Positions 43,657 through 54,972 of a stretch of DNA of 64,000 bases are shown here, piece by piece (position 1 is the stretch's first letter; each line of letters begins with the position of its first letter). The notes under the pieces were generated by a model that was not told where the DNA came from, made no database searches, and saw only the letters and a list, made by a program, of their open reading frames with translations. The DNA is taken from positions 310,001 through 374,000 of the forward strand of contig JAGTWN010000004.1 of the NCBI GenBank assembly GCA_018842655.1. Direction: 5' to 3'. The stretch comes from Candidatus Pantoea haifensis (GTDB taxonomy: Bacteria; Pseudomonadota; Gammaproteobacteria; Enterobacterales; Enterobacteriaceae). Both the position numbers and the translations under genes were made by a program.

Positions 43657-44718
43657 ATGAGTGTGATGTTCGATCCTGAAAGCGCCATTTATCCTTTTCC
43701 GCCAAAACCTGCTCGCCTGAGCACCGAACAAAAAGCGTTCTATCGCGAAAAAATCAAAGCGTTACTCAAAGCACGTAACGCAGTGATGGTGGCGCACTAT
43801 TACACCGATCCTGAAATTCAGGCGCTGGCAGAAGAGACGGGCGGCTGTGTCTCTGATTCGCTGGAGATGGCACGTTTTGGCAGCACGCATCCAGCCACCA
43901 CGCTGCTGGTGGCCGGCGTCCGTTTTATGGGTGAAACCGCGAAAATCCTTAGTCCTGAAAAAACCGTGCTGATGCCAACCTTGCAGGCGGAATGTTCACT
44001 CGATCTCGGCTGTCCCATCGAAGAATTCAATGCGTTTTGCGATGCCCATCCTGACCGTACCGTAGTGGTTTACGCCAACACCTCAGCGGCAGTTAAAGCG
44101 CGCGCAGACTGGGTTGTCACATCAAGCATTGCCGTTGAACTTATTGAACACCTCGACAGCCTCGGCGAAAAAATTATCTGGGCGCCCGATCGCCATCTGG
44201 GCCGCTACGTTACGCAAAAATCGGGTGCTGATGTATTGTGCTGGCAAGGTGCCTGTATTGTACACGATGAGTTCAAAACGCAGGCGCTGCAGCGCATGAA
44301 AGCTCTCTATCCTGATGCGGCCGTGCTGGTTCATCCTGAATCACCGCAGGCCATCGTCGATCTGGCTGATGCGGTTGGCTCTACCAGCCAGTTGATCCAG
44401 GCAGCGAAAGCCTTGCCACACCCGCAAATGATTGTGGCAACCGATCGCGGTATTTTTTATAAAATGCAGCAAGCGGTGCCGGAAAAAGAGCTGCTTGAAG
44501 CGCCCACTGCGGGAGAGGGAGCAACCTGTCGCAGTTGTGCGCACTGCCCGTGGATGGCCATGAATGGCCTGCAGGCAATTGCGGAAGGGTTGGAGTTCGG
44601 CGGTCAGGCGCACGAAATACATGTCGATGCGGGATTGCGTGAGGCGGCATTGCTGCCGCTCAACCGCATGCTATCCTTTGCAGCGGAACTTAAACTTAAC
44701 GTAAAAGGAAACGCCTGA
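43657..44718 (+). CDS. nadA: Quinolinate synthase
   Basis: A 353-residue [4Fe-4S] enzyme that condenses iminoaspartate with dihydroxyacetone phosphate in NAD synthesis. Cluster cysteines are in [26 protein letters not shown] and [16 protein letters not shown]. The N-terminal half includes [18 protein letters not shown]. The gene is intact. pnuC follows 25 bp later. Confidence 0.96.
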   Translation: MSVMFDPESAIYPFPPKPARLSTEQKAFYREKIKALLKARNAVMVAHYYTDPEIQALAEETGGCVSDSLEMARFGSTHPATTLLVAGVRFMGETAKILSPEKTVLMPTLQAECSLDLGCPIEEFNAFCDAHPDRTVVVYANTSAAVKARADWVVTSSIAVELIEHLDSLGEKIIWAPDRHLGRYVTQKSGADVLCWQGACIVHDEFKTQALQRMKALYPDAAVLVHPESPQAIVDLADAVGSTSQLIQAAKALPHPQMIVATDRGIFYKMQQAVPEKELLEAPTAGEGATCRSCAHCPWMAMNGLQAIAEGLEFGGQAHEIHVDAGLREAALLPLNRMLSFAAELKLNVKGNA

Positions 44719-44743
44719 CGCGCTCCTTTTACAGGTGCCTGTT

Positions 44744-45462
44744 ATGGATTTCTTTAGCACACAAAATATTCTGATTCATATTCCTCTGGGAGCGGGTGGC
44801 TACGATCTTTCATGGATCGAAGCCATCGGCACACTGGCGGGCTTGCTTTGTATCTGGCTCGCCAGCCAGGAAAAAGTGATTAATTATCCATTTGGATTAA
44901 TTAACGTCGTGCTGTTTGCCGTGATCTTTTTCCAGATCCAGCTCTATGCCAGTTTACTGCTGCAGCTTTTCTTCTTCGTCGCCAATGTCTACGGCTGGTA
45001 TGCCTGGAGTCGCCAGACGGCCGATAAGCAGGCGGTACTGAAAATTCGCTGGTTGCCGCTACCCAAAGCGTTAACCTGGGGCGCGGTGTGTGTAATTGCT
45101 ATCGGTCTTATGACGCTCTATATCGATCCGGTGTTTGCTTTCCTGACACGAACAGCCGTTGGCATAATGAACAGTCTGGGGCTGGCTGTTGTGATGCCGC
45201 AATTACAACCTGATGCTTTCCCGTTCTGGGACGCTTGCATGATGGTACTGTCGATTGTCGCGATGATCCTGATGACACGGAAATATGTGGAGAACTGGCT
45301 GCTGTGGGTCATTATCGATGTAATTAGCGTGATGATCTTTGCCCGTCAGGGGTTTACGCCATGGCGCTTGAGTATGTCATTTTGACCTTGATTGCATTAA
45401 ACGGGTCGCGCCTGTGGATCAAGAGTGCGCAAGAGCATGGCTCGCACGCACTCTCGCATTAA
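44744..45462 (+). CDS. pnuC: Nicotinamide riboside transporter PnuC (one-base frameshift)
   Basis: A 239-residue inner-membrane facilitator, the E. coli length, after adding one G to the G4 run 45349-45352. The frame then reads [19 protein letters not shown] and ends near 45462 with GSHALSH. The start at 44744 gives [21 protein letters not shown]. Seven to eight hydrophobic helices are visible, with [10 protein letters not shown] and [20 protein letters not shown] as family segments. It is operonic with nadA under the NadR site. Its end overlaps the convergent zitB by 4 bp. Confidence 0.93.
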
Positions 45463-46415
45463 TGATGGTGGGCGTGTTCGCCGTGATGATGTGCGTGATG
45501 CCCGGCAGTTGACTCGCTGCCGAGGCACAGTTCGCACTCTTGGCCTGCGCAGGGTTGATACTCCATCTGCACCGTTGCGTGTGCAATTTTATAGTGCTGA
45601 TGCAAATAGCGGTGAATGCGCTGCAGCAGAGCATCATGATCGTAAGGCGGGATCACCTGCACATGCAGTGTCAGGACCGGTTTCTCTCCTACCTGCCACA
45701 GATGAACGTGATGAACATTGCGCACTTCAGCAATATTCAGGGTCAGATCGCGCGACAGTTTATTCACATCCACTGTTCGTGGTGACCCCTCCAGCAATTC
45801 ATGCAGACTTTCGCGCAGCAGTGCCCAGGCGCTGCGCAATACCAGCAATGACACCAGCAGTGATAAAATGGGATCGATGGGCATCCAGCCGGTAAACATG
45901 ATAATCAGTGCCGCGATAATGGCCCCAATGGAACCGAGTAAATCTCCCATTACATGCAGTGCCGCCGCACGCACGTTAAGATTCTTCTCTTCGCTACCGT
46001 GATGCAGTAACCAGAATGACAAAAGATTGGCGAACAGTCCGGCAACCGCAATACCGAACATCAGTCCACCCGTGACCGGCTCAGGATGATAAAAACGACG
46101 CAGTGCCTCCCAGACGATCAACACGGTAATTACCAGCAAGGCTATCGCATTAACAAAGGCTGCCAGCGTGGTAAGGCGCAGCAGACCAAACGTATGACGT
46201 GCATTCGGTTTACGCTGAGAAAATTGTACAGCCAGTAGCGCCATCAGCAGGGCGGCAGCATCAGTCAGCATATGTCCGGCATCGGCCAGCAGTGCCAGCG
46301 AGCCTGAAATCCAGCCGCCAGTAACCTCAGCAAGCATAAAAACAGCCGTCACTGCGAAGGCTGCCGCAAGACGCTTGCGGTTGCTGTTTTGGCTATGAGA
46401 GTGCGTGTGTGCCAT
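45459..46415 (-). CDS. zitB: CDF family zinc transporter ZitB
   Basis: A 318-residue Zn2+/H+ antiporter with six transmembrane helices (about 17-35, 46-65, 82-102, 115-137, 150-172 and 178-197). Zinc-site residues are in [19 protein letters not shown] and [17 protein letters not shown] His-rich N-terminus (HTHSHSQ) and C-terminus ([14 protein letters not shown]) plus CAGQECELC bind metal in the cytosol. Its ATG lies inside the last 23 bp of the upstream sensor-kinase gene in another frame, which suggests translation coupled to that system. Confidence 0.93.
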   Translation of the reverse strand: MAHTHSHSQNSNRKRLAAAFAVTAVFMLAEVTGGWISGSLALLADAGHMLTDAAALLMALLAVQFSQRKPNARHTFGLLRLTTLAAFVNAIALLVITVLIVWEALRRFYHPEPVTGGLMFGIAVAGLFANLLSFWLLHHGSEEKNLNVRAAALHVMGDLLGSIGAIIAALIIMFTGWMPIDPILSLLVSLLVLRSAWALLRESLHELLEGSPRTVDVNKLSRDLTLNIAEVRNVHHVHLWQVGEKPVLTLHVQVIPPYDHDALLQRIHRYLHQHYKIAHATVQMEYQPCAGQECELCLGSESTAGHHAHHHGEHAHHH

Positions 46416-49400
46416 AAGAATCCAGTTTTTTCAGTAACCTGTTTGTTAATGATATCAGTAAATTCGACTCTTCAGAGACGTCCTGATGCTGTTTGGCCTT
46501 TTCTGCCAGCCGCTGGCTTAACGTTACGCCTTCGCTTAAACCGATTAATAACCAGCTGCCTTTCATCCGATGAGCCGATTCTGCCAGTTGCGACCAGTCA
46601 GCGACATCTCTTGCCGCAATGATTTGTGCAATATCGGTGGCTAAGGTGTCGTGCAGGGTACGGCTCAGGCGCGAAAGAAACGTCTGGTTTTGCTGTGCCA
46701 GTTGCCACAAATTAGCATCAAGCCCGGCCAGTGGATCATCGCGCAACCTGCGTAACAGTCCGGCGATATCCGGCAATTGTACCGGCTTAATGAGTACGCA
46801 TTCGTTACTTTCTAATGCCACTGTCAAAAGCTGCGCATCGGCGGAGCAGAGCACGCGCAGGGACGGGTGTCCGCGCTGGCGATCGCGTCGCCGTAGCAGG
46901 CGCAGCAGTTGCATACCATTGGGGCGCGGCATCATCTGATCGATAAACAACAGATCATAAGGTTGCTGCGCATCAGCCAACAGCAGCGCGCGCCCTTGTT
47001 CAAAACACTCTGCCTGAATAGCAAAGCGAGCCAGCTGCTGCTGCATTACCAGCAAATTGGCCGGGTGATCGTCAATAACCGCCACGCGCAGATGAGGGTA
47101 TTGCGGTAAAGCATCGTCAGGGTTTAATTCCGGCGCGTCACATAATATCAACGGCAGCGTAACCGTCACCTCTGTGCCTGAACCGGGCTGGGAAACAACG
47201 GCAATTTCGCCCCCATACGCAGCACAATTTCACGGCAGATAAACAGTCCCAGGCCGCTTCCCTGTACTGAAACCGATTTGCCAGATGGGGCCTGATACCA
47301 GGGATCGAATAACTTCTGTTGCTCCTCCAGAGGAATACCGCTGCCGCTGTCGCGTACCGTAACAATCAGCCTGTTATTTACTGCCAGCGTCAGACAAATC
47401 TCACCTTTCGGCGTGAATTTCAGCGCATTGGTGATCAAATTATTGATGACCTGCTGCAGGCGATCGGCATCAATTAAAATCGCGTCTGGCAGAGGGGTTA
47501 AGGCTTCGAATCGTAAGGCCGGGCCATCCTGACGCATCAGCGGATGATAAAAATGCTGCAGCTGCGCCAGCCACTGCGACAACGCTAAGGGGCGCGGCGC
47601 CAGCGTAAAACTGTTGCTCTCAATACGTGCATGATCCTGCAAATCGTTCAGCAAGGTCATCAGTGACTGGGCGCTGCTGTGCAGCAATGTCAGGTTAGCG
47701 TTGGGATGCTGCTTTTTCTCCAACTCAAGCAGGCCGAGGATCGCCTGCATCGGCGTGCGCAATTCATGACTGACAGTGGCTAAAAACTGGCTTTTCATTG
47801 CATTGGCAAGTTCGGCCTGTTCCCGCTGCTGGCGCTCGCGTCGCTGCTGCCAGTAACGGCGCGCCAGTAAAAGCAGCAGAATGGCAAATGCCGCACCGGC
47901 ACTGATAAGCACCACTTTCGGCAAGGATCGCATCGCCATAACGCTGCCGGGCTGCGGCGGCATCGACCAACTGTCACGCATCTGGCTTTGCGTATCGGCG
48001 GGAATTTGCTGTAAGGCACGATCGAGCAAGGCGCGTAAAACTGTTTCATCTGGCGTTACGCCTAACGCAACTGGCCAGGCAATATCACTGGCGGCAAAGG
48101 CAAGATGAATCTGGCTGTTATCACGGCTGGCGATGCGCCAGCGCGCTGACAAAACATTATCAACCAGCGCATCGATTTGACCGTTATTCAGCGCATCATA
48201 CAGGCTGCCGCGATCGGCAAATGCCTGCGGCTGCAGATCGGCAGGCAATAACTTCATGGCTAAATCATCCTGCAACACGCCCACACGCTTACCACTGAGA
48301 TCGCTCCAGTGAGCGAAGGCGGCGTTACGGGTAGCGTAAATGCCCCACAGCGCACGCCAGACCGGCAGGCTGGTGCTCTGCATCGCTTCACCATTCAACG
48401 GCAGCATCAGTTGTAACATGACCTGGTGCTGCGCCATCATCGCAGCAGCCTGCTGCGGATTACTGACCCAGCGCGGCGCAAAGCGCAGTCCAGTGCTTTG
48501 CGCGACTGCCTTAAGCAGGTCGATACCGTAACCGCGTGGCGTGCCGCTGCTGTCACGATAACTCCACGGATAGTTATCGCGTTCGGCAGCGTAGTAAATC
48601 ACCGGATGCGCCGCTATCCAGTCACGTTCAGACGCGCTAAGCATAAGCGTTTGCGTATCCTGATAGCGTGGCAGGGGGTACTCCAGCGATCCTGTAGCGT
48701 GCTCATTAACTCAGCAGGAAGCTGACGCAAACTTTGATTCAGCCAGCTCACCGTGGCCGGGTTGTAGGCAAAAGCGCGCAGGTTGAGCTGACCACTGTCT
48801 CTGTTTGAGGCGATTTGATAAATCTCGCCTTGCTGCAACTGGCTGAGTAAAAACCCGGCGCTGATTTCATCCGCCACGACATAATCGTTTTGCTGATTGA
48901 GCAGGGTGTAAAGTGCCTGCAAATCGCTACCGTAAGTCCGCCATTGATGGCGCTCAGCAAAGGCGTGTGGGAGCTGCGCCAGTGTTGACTGGCTGATTGC
49001 CAACTGTGCATTCTGACTGTTAAACATCACCGCACGCTGATTTTGCTGGTTCCGGTAAATACGCAGCGGGCTGCTAAACCAGTTATCACTGCTTAACATG
49101 CCAGAGGGCAGGGGCGGCGACAGCATCCCGAGCGCGAAATCGATCTGCTGCTGCTTAAGTGCCTGTAAAAGGTCCGCCTGGCTGGCGAACAGGCTGAGGC
49201 TGAACTGCGCACCGGTCAGCTGGCGCAGGGCCGCAAGATAGTCAGCATCAATGCCATAAAGATCGTTACCGACACGCATCGTCCAGGGCGCATTGTTATC
49301 TTCCAGCAGCCCGACGCGCAACATCTTGCCTTGCATCGCCTCTGCGCCTTTTACCGGCATCATCATCGGCAGGTTGATACTGTTCACCGGACGCAACGCT

Positions 49401-49450
49401 GCCTGGAGCAGCGGACAGAGAAATAAAACCATCAACACCCAATATTTCAC
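46393..49450 (-). CDS. EvgS/BvgS-type hybrid sensor histidine kinase (two frameshifts)
   Basis: About 1,019 residues when two one-base losses are repaired: the C5 run on the coding strand at 48674-48678 (WSTP continues [19 protein letters not shown]) and the G5 run at 47210-47214 (LRMGG continues [16 protein letters not shown]). The GTG at 49450 is preferred as start: it has GGAAGG seven bases upstream and overlaps the regulator stop (GTGA). Order: signal peptide ([15 protein letters not shown]), two periplasmic substrate-binding-like domains (about 40-270 and 275-510), membrane helix ([18 protein letters not shown]), HisKA with [14 protein letters not shown], ATPase with [14 protein letters not shown], receiver with [13 protein letters not shown], and Hpt with [14 protein letters not shown]. 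The signal sensed is unknown. Confidence 0.88.
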
Positions 49451-50035
49451 TGTTGCGCCTTCCATAAGTCAGCCAGCTCAACCACGGAACGTGCCCCGGT
49501 TTTTTCCAGAATATTCTTTTTATGGGTACTGACCGTTTTATTACTGATGTGCAGGCGTTCGGCAATTTGCAAATTAGACAAGCCGCTGGCTAACAGGGCC
49601 AGAACCTGACGCTCTTTACGCTTTACGGGTAAGCGGGAGTTCCGGCGCATCGCCGATCGCCGGGAAAGCGGTTTGACCACCGAGGACAGCCAGGATAGCA
49701 CTGAGTAACTGCTCCATGCGCTGACTCTTCACCACATAGCCTGCGGCTCCCAGCGCCCTGGCCTGACGGACATAATGTTGAGTCTGTTCGCCAGAGTAGA
49801 TCAACACCGGACAGGTCGGTAAATGCACTTTGAGACGGCGCAAAATTTCCAGCCCATCGCCGTCCGGCAAACCCATGTCCAGCACAATAATATCGAGCGG
49901 CTGCTGTAAAAACGGGCGCGCGGCGTGTTCGCTGCTGGCCGAAAACAGCCGAAGAGGGACAGGAGAGTGAATGAGCGCAGCTTCCAGCGCCACTTCAACC
50001 AGTGGATGATCGTCAATCAGAAGCAATGAAGCCAT
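49447..50035 (-). pseudogene. LuxR/EvgA-type response regulator interrupted by a 7-bp tandem duplication
   Basis: The receiver domain (residues 1-120) has LLLIDDHPLVE, the phospho-acceptor Asp in DIIVLDMGLPDGDGLE and GAAGYVVKSQ. The frame stops soon after PELPLTRK. The DNA-binding domain lies in another frame: KERQVLALLASGLSNLQIAE, then LHISNKTVSTHKKN. The cause is visible: the heptamer CTTTACG on the plus strand is repeated at 49614-49620 and 49621-49627. Removing one copy joins LTRKERQVL into a normal 193-residue regulator. Unlike the other lesions here, this is not a homopolymer error, so it may be a real inactivation or a reversible slip. It is translated just ahead of the kinase. Confidence 0.87.
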
Positions 50036-50093
50036 GAAGAATTCCCTGTTATTTTACAGGTTCAGCATAGCGGAAGAAGAGAAGGGAAAAATA

Positions 50094-50114
50094 AAGGAGA
50101 GCTAAGCTCTCCTT
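50094..50114 (-). terminator. ybgS terminator
   Basis: AAGGAGAGC (50094-50102) pairs with GCTCTCCTT (50106-50114). On the minus strand the stem is followed by TTATTTTT. It separates ybgS from the two-component genes, whose promoter must lie in the remaining 60 bp or so. Confidence 0.8.
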
Positions 50115-50128
50115 ATTAACATCAATAA

Positions 50129-50476
50129 TTACTGCGAAGTACCGTCGGTTTTGGTATTGACGTCACCGCCACCCTCTTTGGTCTGAACTTTTTTATTGAT
50201 GTTTGGGCATTTGCCATCTTTACATTGCGCATTCTGGTCAATTTCATCAGCGGACATATTGCTACTGCCGGTCGCTGACTGGTTGGTATTCATACCAGAA
50301 TTGTTAATGTCTTTGTTATCAACATTATTCGGTGGCAGATTCTCTTTCGCGCCACCAGCTGCTGCGCCTGCGTCGGCAGCCTGATTCGCAGTACCATTGT
50401 TACCCTGAGCCGCCATTGCTGCGCCGCTACCCAAGGTCATCGCTGCCGTAAAAAGGATAATTGCAAACTTATTCAT
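50129..50476 (-). CDS. ybgS: YbgS-like periplasmic protein
   Basis: A 115-residue secreted protein with a signal peptide MNKFAIILFTAAMTLGSGA ending at AMAA, then an Ala/Gly/Asn-rich low-complexity region. The C-terminal end CKDGKCPNINKKVQTK and the terminal NTKTDGTSQ match E. coli YbgS. Adjacent ATGs at 50479 and 50476 both fit behind GGGAG. The function is unknown; the two Cys could form a disulfide. Confidence 0.88.
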   Translation of the reverse strand: MNKFAIILFTAAMTLGSGAAMAAQGNNGTANQAADAGAAAGGAKENLPPNNVDNKDINNSGMNTNQSATGSSNMSADEIDQNAQCKDGKCPNINKKVQTKEGGGDVNTKTDGTSQ

Positions 50477-50768
50477 CATTATGCTCCCGTTAATTAATGA
50501 CAGTTGCTGTCTCAAACCCGGTGTTGCAGTTTGGATAAACGTCTCCCGGGCGAAATATAATTCCGCCGTTTGGCTTATAAGCAAATATTAATTGTGCAAG
50601 CAGCCAGTTCCTCAGTGCTTACAAGTAAAAAGCTTAGTCGATGCGTTAATAAATGCAAATTTCACTCGCGCATTTTAACCAGAACGGGAATTTACACCCT
50701 GGCGCTTCGGGCTACATTGTTCAGGTTGCGCCCGGCGCACGCTGGGCCAGAAATAATATGGAATCAGT

Positions 50769-51821
50769 ATGAATTACCAGAACGATGATTTACGCATCAG
50801 AGAGATCAAAGAGCTGTTACCTCCTGTTGCGCTGCTTGAGAAATTTCCGGCAAGTGATAAAGCGGCGCAAACGGTGTCAGAAGCGCGCCAGGCAATCCAT
50901 CATATCCTGCAAGGCCGGGATGATCGCCTGCTGGTGGTGATTGGACCCTGCTCCATTCACGATACCGAAGCCGCAAAAGCCTATGCGTCACGCTTGTTAA
51001 CGCTGCGTGAAGAGCTGAAAGGCGAGCTTGAAGTGGTCATGCGCGTCTATTTTGAAAAGCCGCGTACCACCGTGGGCTGGAAAGGGCTAATTAACGATCC
51101 TTACATGGATGGCAGCTTTCAGTTAAACGATGGCCTGCGTATGGCGCGTAAATTGTTGCTCGATATCAATGACAGCGGTTTACCGGCGGCGGGTGAGTTC
51201 CTGGATATGATCACGCCACAATATGTAGCCGATTTGATGAGCTGGGGCGCGATTGGTGCACGTACCACCGAGTCTCAGGTGCACCGCGAGCTGGCTTCAG
51301 GTTTATCCTGCCCGGTAGGGTTTAAAAACGGCACCGACGGCACCATCAAAGTCGCGATTGATGCAATCAACGCGGCGGGTTCACCGCACTGTTTCCTGTC
51401 GGTGACCAAATATGGCCATTCAGCGATTGTCGAAACCAGCGGCAACGCGGACTGTCATATCATTTTGCGTGGCGGTAAAGAGCCAAACTACAGTGCGCAT
51501 CACGTTAGTGCCGTTAAAGCGGGCCTGGAAAAAGCCGGTTTACCGCAGCAGGTGATGATCGATTTTAGTCATGCTAACAGCAGCAAGCAGTATCAAAAGC
51601 AGATGCTGGTAGCAGATGATGTTTCGCAGCAGATTATCGCGGGCGAAAAGGGCATTATCGGCGTGATGATTGAAAGTCACTTAGTTGAAGGCAATCAAAG
51701 CCTGGAGAGCGGCGAGCCGCTGGTCTATGGCAAAAGCGTCACTGACGCCTGCATCGGCTGGGACGATACCGACAAAGTCCTGCGTCAGTTGGCAGCAGCG
51801 GTAAAACAGCGTCGCGGCTGA
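50769..51821 (+). CDS. aroG: 3-deoxy-7-phosphoheptulonate synthase, phenylalanine-sensitive type
   Basis: A 350-residue DAHP synthase, the entry step of aromatic biosynthesis, of E. coli AroG length. Visible motifs are LLVVIGPCSIHDTEAAKAYA with the metal-binding Cys, MRVYFEKPRTTVGWKGLIND, SWGAIGARTTESQVHRELAS and MIDFSHANSSK. The best match is AroG by synteny (ybgS-aroG-gpmA). The 290 bp upstream, shared with ybgS, show no TyrR box I could call with confidence. Confidence 0.95.
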   Translation: MNYQNDDLRIREIKELLPPVALLEKFPASDKAAQTVSEARQAIHHILQGRDDRLLVVIGPCSIHDTEAAKAYASRLLTLREELKGELEVVMRVYFEKPRTTVGWKGLINDPYMDGSFQLNDGLRMARKLLLDINDSGLPAAGEFLDMITPQYVADLMSWGAIGARTTESQVHRELASGLSCPVGFKNGTDGTIKVAIDAINAAGSPHCFLSVTKYGHSAIVETSGNADCHIILRGGKEPNYSAHHVSAVKAGLEKAGLPQQVMIDFSHANSSKQYQKQMLVADDVSQQIIAGEKGIIGVMIESHLVEGNQSLESGEPLVYGKSVTDACIGWDDTDKVLRQLAAAVKQRRG

Positions 51822-51835
51822 TTATCGCACTTGCA

Positions 51836-51868
51836 TAAAAAAGGCCAGACTTACGTCTGGCCTTTTGC
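51836..51868. terminator. Bidirectional terminator between aroG and gpmA
   Basis: AAGGCCAGAC (51841-51850) and GTCTGGCCTT (51855-51864) form a 10-bp stem with a TTAC loop. It has A on the left and T on the right, serving both convergent genes. Confidence 0.9.
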
Positions 51869-51882
51869 GTTTCAGCGCAGGC

Positions 51883-52635
51883 TTACTTCGCTTTGCCCTG
51901 GTTTGCCACGGCCGCCGCTTTTGCAGCGATTTCGTCGGCATCACCCAGATAGTAACGCTTCAGCGGTTTGAAGTTTTCGTCAAACTCATACACCAACGGC
52001 ACACCGGTTGGGATATTAAGTTCCAGAATCTCTTCTTCGCTCATATTATCGAGATATTTTACCAGCGCACGCAGTGAGTTACCGTGTGCCGCCACGATCA
52101 CTTTCTCACCGCTTTTGATGCGCGGCAGAATGCTTTCATTCCAGTAAGGGATCACGCGGTCAATGGTCAGCGCCAGGCTTTCGGTGGTTGGCAGCTGTTC
52201 AGCGGTCAGAGATGCGTAACGCGGATCGTGTCCCGGGAAACGCTCGTCGCTGCGATCCAGTTCCGGCGGAGTTACCGCGAAGCCGCGACGCCACTGTTTA
52301 ACCTGCTCGTCGCCATATTTGTCGGCGGTTTCCGCTTTGTTCAGACCCTGCAGCGCGCCGTAGTGACGCTCGTTCAGACGCCATGATTTTTCAACCGGCA
52401 GCCAGGCCTGATCCAGCTCATCAAGAACGTTCCACAGGGTGTGAATGGCGCGTTTCAGCACAGAGGTGTAAGCAAAATCAAAGACGAAACCTTCTTTCTT
52501 CAGCAGTTGACCGGCTGCTTTGGCTTCGGTGCGACCTTTGTCAGAAAGGTCTACGTCGTACCATCCGGTAAAGCGGTTTTCGTTGTTCCACTGGCTTTCG
52601 CCGTGTCGCACCAGAACCAGCTTAGTTACGGCCAT
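51883..52635 (-). CDS. gpmA: 2,3-bisphosphoglycerate-dependent phosphoglycerate mutase
   Basis: A 250-residue glycolytic enzyme interconverting 3- and 2-phosphoglycerate. The phospho-His is in [13 protein letters not shown], the second His in [16 protein letters not shown] and the acid Glu in [13 protein letters not shown]. Same length as in E. coli. Transcribed in the same direction as galTKM but with its own 160-bp upstream spacer. Confidence 0.97.
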   Translation of the reverse strand: MAVTKLVLVRHGESQWNNENRFTGWYDVDLSDKGRTEAKAAGQLLKKEGFVFDFAYTSVLKRAIHTLWNVLDELDQAWLPVEKSWRLNERHYGALQGLNKAETADKYGDEQVKQWRRGFAVTPPELDRSDERFPGHDPRYASLTAEQLPTTESLALTIDRVIPYWNESILPRIKSGEKVIVAAHGNSLRALVKYLDNMSEEEILELNIPTGVPLVYEFDENFKPLKRYYLGDADEIAAKAAAVANQGKAK

Positions 52636-52798
52636 AGCTTAACTCCTTAATACTTAATGTTTCTGTGATAATGGAAACCTGCTGCTGCCAGCACAATGAG
52701 CGGCGCCGGACTGCGTACTGATTGCGCCATACCATATCGGAAAACAGCGCCCCGCGTAAGCCTGTCTGTTACGCACTGCGCGTTTTTCGTCCGGCGGC

Positions 52799-53830
52799 TC
52801 AGTGCGGCGTGAAGCGATAGCGCGTCACAGACTCATAACATTCCCCTGGCTGTAGCCAGCAATCGGCTTGCGGCCACTCAGGATGATTAGGCGAGTCAGG
52901 TAAAAACTCACTCTCCAGTGCAATGCCCTGGAAAGCAGTATAGCTTTCCTGCTCGCGGGCGCGCGTGCCCTCAAGATAGTTGCCGCTGTAAAACTGCAAC
53001 GCGGGTGCTGAGGTCGTCACGCTGAGTTGCAGCTTACCATCCGCTGACCACAACTCTGCGGCAGGCTGATTTGCGTCACCGGCGCTCTCCAGCAGAAACG
53101 CATGGTCATAACCTTTCACCGCCTGCTGATCCTCGTCGGCGAGAAAATCCTGAGCGACGGTTTTCGGCTGGCGAAAATCGAAGCTGGTTCCTGCCACCGC
53201 TTTTAATGGCGCATTCGGAATGCCTGCGCTGTCAACTGGCAGGTAACGATGGGCGTGCAGTTGTAAGCGATGCTGACGCGCGTCGCCATGATGCGCATCA
53301 AGATTAAAGTAAGCGTGATTGGTCAGATTAACCGGACAGGCCCGATCGCAGCGCGCTTCGTAATGAATCGACAGGCTGTTGTCATCATCAAGCCGGAAGC
53401 GCACATTCGCAACTAAGTTACCCGGAAAGCCCTGGTCGCCATCGGGCGAATCGATACGGTAATGCACTTCGCTTTCAGACTGGCTGACGATCTGCCAGCG
53501 CCGCTTATCAAAACCTTCCGGGCCGCCATGTAGCTGATGCTCGCCCTGATTAGCCGCCAGTTGCAGCGGCAGTGCAGACAATCTGGCATGAGCGATGCGG
53601 TTAGCGTAACGGCCCACAGTCGCGCCCAGATAAGCCTCCTGATGCAGATAATCAGAGGGCGTAGCGCAGCCGAGCAGTGCTTCACGCACGCTGCCGTCCT
53701 GCATAGGCACGCGAGCCGAAAGCCAGGTCGCGCCCCAGTCCATAAAGGTCGCAATCATGCCATTGGCGTTACGCAGCACAGTAATGCGCCACGGCTGACC
53801 GTCTGGCGCATGAGAATTTATATCTGGCAT
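52799..53830 (-). CDS. galM: Galactose-1-epimerase (mutarotase)
   Basis: A 343-residue aldose 1-epimerase converting beta- to alpha-galactose. The base/acid pair is visible as the His of [15 protein letters not shown] and the Glu of [15 protein letters not shown]. The ATG at 53830 is chosen because an AAGGAG lies 7 bases upstream and it gives the family N-terminus. It overlaps the end of galK by 13 bp. Confidence 0.95.
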   Translation of the reverse strand: MPDINSHAPDGQPWRITVLRNANGMIATFMDWGATWLSARVPMQDGSVREALLGCATPSDYLHQEAYLGATVGRYANRIAHARLSALPLQLAANQGEHQLHGGPEGFDKRRWQIVSQSESEVHYRIDSPDGDQGFPGNLVANVRFRLDDDNSLSIHYEARCDRACPVNLTNHAYFNLDAHHGDARQHRLQLHAHRYLPVDSAGIPNAPLKAVAGTSFDFRQPKTVAQDFLADEDQQAVKGYDHAFLLESAGDANQPAAELWSADGKLQLSVTTSAPALQFYSGNYLEGTRAREQESYTAFQGIALESEFLPDSPNHPEWPQADCWLQPGECYESVTRYRFTPH

Positions 53831-54972
53831 TGACCGGCTCCTTCTGACGCTTTGCAAACGTAAAAGGTCTCTTTTATGCCGGTTTTGGCTTCATACTGTG
53901 CGGCAACGGCTGCTCTGACCTGATCAACCTGATCAAGCGGCATTAATGCCACGACGCAACCGCCAAAACCGCCGCCAGTCATGCGTACACCGCCACGCTC
54001 GCCAATTTCAGCTTTAACAATTTCAACCAGGGTATCGATCGGCGGGACGGTAATTTCAAAATCATCGCGCATGGACGCGTGCGATTCTGCCATCAGCTCA
54101 CCCATGCGTTTAAGATCGCCCCGGCTCAACGCTTCAGCGGCTTCCAGGGTGCGGGCGTTTTCAGTCAGTACATGACGCACACGTTTGGCAACCTCGGGAT
54201 CAAGCCGGGATTCAGCGGCCTGAAAATCTGCCAGCCCGACATCGCGTAATGCCTGCTTTTCAAAGAAGCGCGCACCGGTTTCACACTGCTGTCGGCGCGT
54301 GTTGTATTCGCTCCCGACCAGGCTACGGCGGAAGTTAGAGTTGATAATCACCACCGCAACATCGTCTGGCAGGGAAACCGGCCGCGTGCTGAGCGTGCGA
54401 CAGTCAAGCAGCATGGCGTGATCTTTCTGACCCAGCGCGGAAATAAGCTGATCCATGATGCCGCAGTTACAGCCCACAAACTGGTTTTCCGCTTCCTGTC
54501 CGTTCACCGCAATGGCTGCGCCATCCAGCGGCAGGGCATAGAGCTGCTGCAACACGGTACCAACGGCCACTTCCAGCGAGGCTGAAGAGCTTAAACCCGC
54601 GCCCTGCGGCACGTTGCCGCTGATCACCATATCAACGCCGCCAAAGTCGGCATGGCGTTTTTGCAGGTGCTTTACCACGCCGCGTACATAGTTTGCCCAC
54701 ATTGGCTCCTGAACGCTGACAATCGGTTCATCCAGAGAGAAGCTGTCCTGGGCATTATCATAATCAACGGCAATGACCCGTACCTGGCGATCGTCCCGCT
54801 TCGCACAGGCGATAACGGTTTGATAATCAATGGCGCAGGGCAGAACAAAGCCGTCATTGTAATCGGTGTGTTCACCGATCAAATTTACCCGACCTGGCGC
54901 CTGGATGATGTGTGTCGGCGCGTAGCCGAACAGATCGGAGAACACCTGTTGCGTGGTGGTTTTTAAATTCAT
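53818..54972 (-). CDS. galK: Galactokinase
   Basis: A 384-residue GHMP kinase that phosphorylates galactose. The galactose motif is [19 protein letters not shown], the ATP loop [15 protein letters not shown] and the C-terminal motif [14 protein letters not shown]. It overlaps galT by 4 bp (ATGA) and galM by 13 bp, so the three are tightly coupled. Confidence 0.97.
   Translation of the reverse strand: MNLKTTTQQVFSDLFGYAPTHIIQAPGRVNLIGEHTDYNDGFVLPCAIDYQTVIACAKRDDRQVRVIAVDYDNAQDSFSLDEPIVSVQEPMWANYVRGVVKHLQKRHADFGGVDMVISGNVPQGAGLSSSASLEVAVGTVLQQLYALPLDGAAIAVNGQEAENQFVGCNCGIMDQLISALGQKDHAMLLDCRTLSTRPVSLPDDVAVVIINSNFRRSLVGSEYNTRRQQCETGARFFEKQALRDVGLADFQAAESRLDPEVAKRVRHVLTENARTLEAAEALSRGDLKRMGELMAESHASMRDDFEITVPPIDTLVEIVKAEIGERGGVRMTGGGFGGCVVALMPLDQVDQVRAAVAAQYEAKTGIKETFYVCKASEGAGQCQI

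Noticed and set aside
50585-50768. TyrR box upstream of aroG
   Set aside because: Only half-site resemblance to TGTAAA-N6-TTTACA was found, too weak to call.
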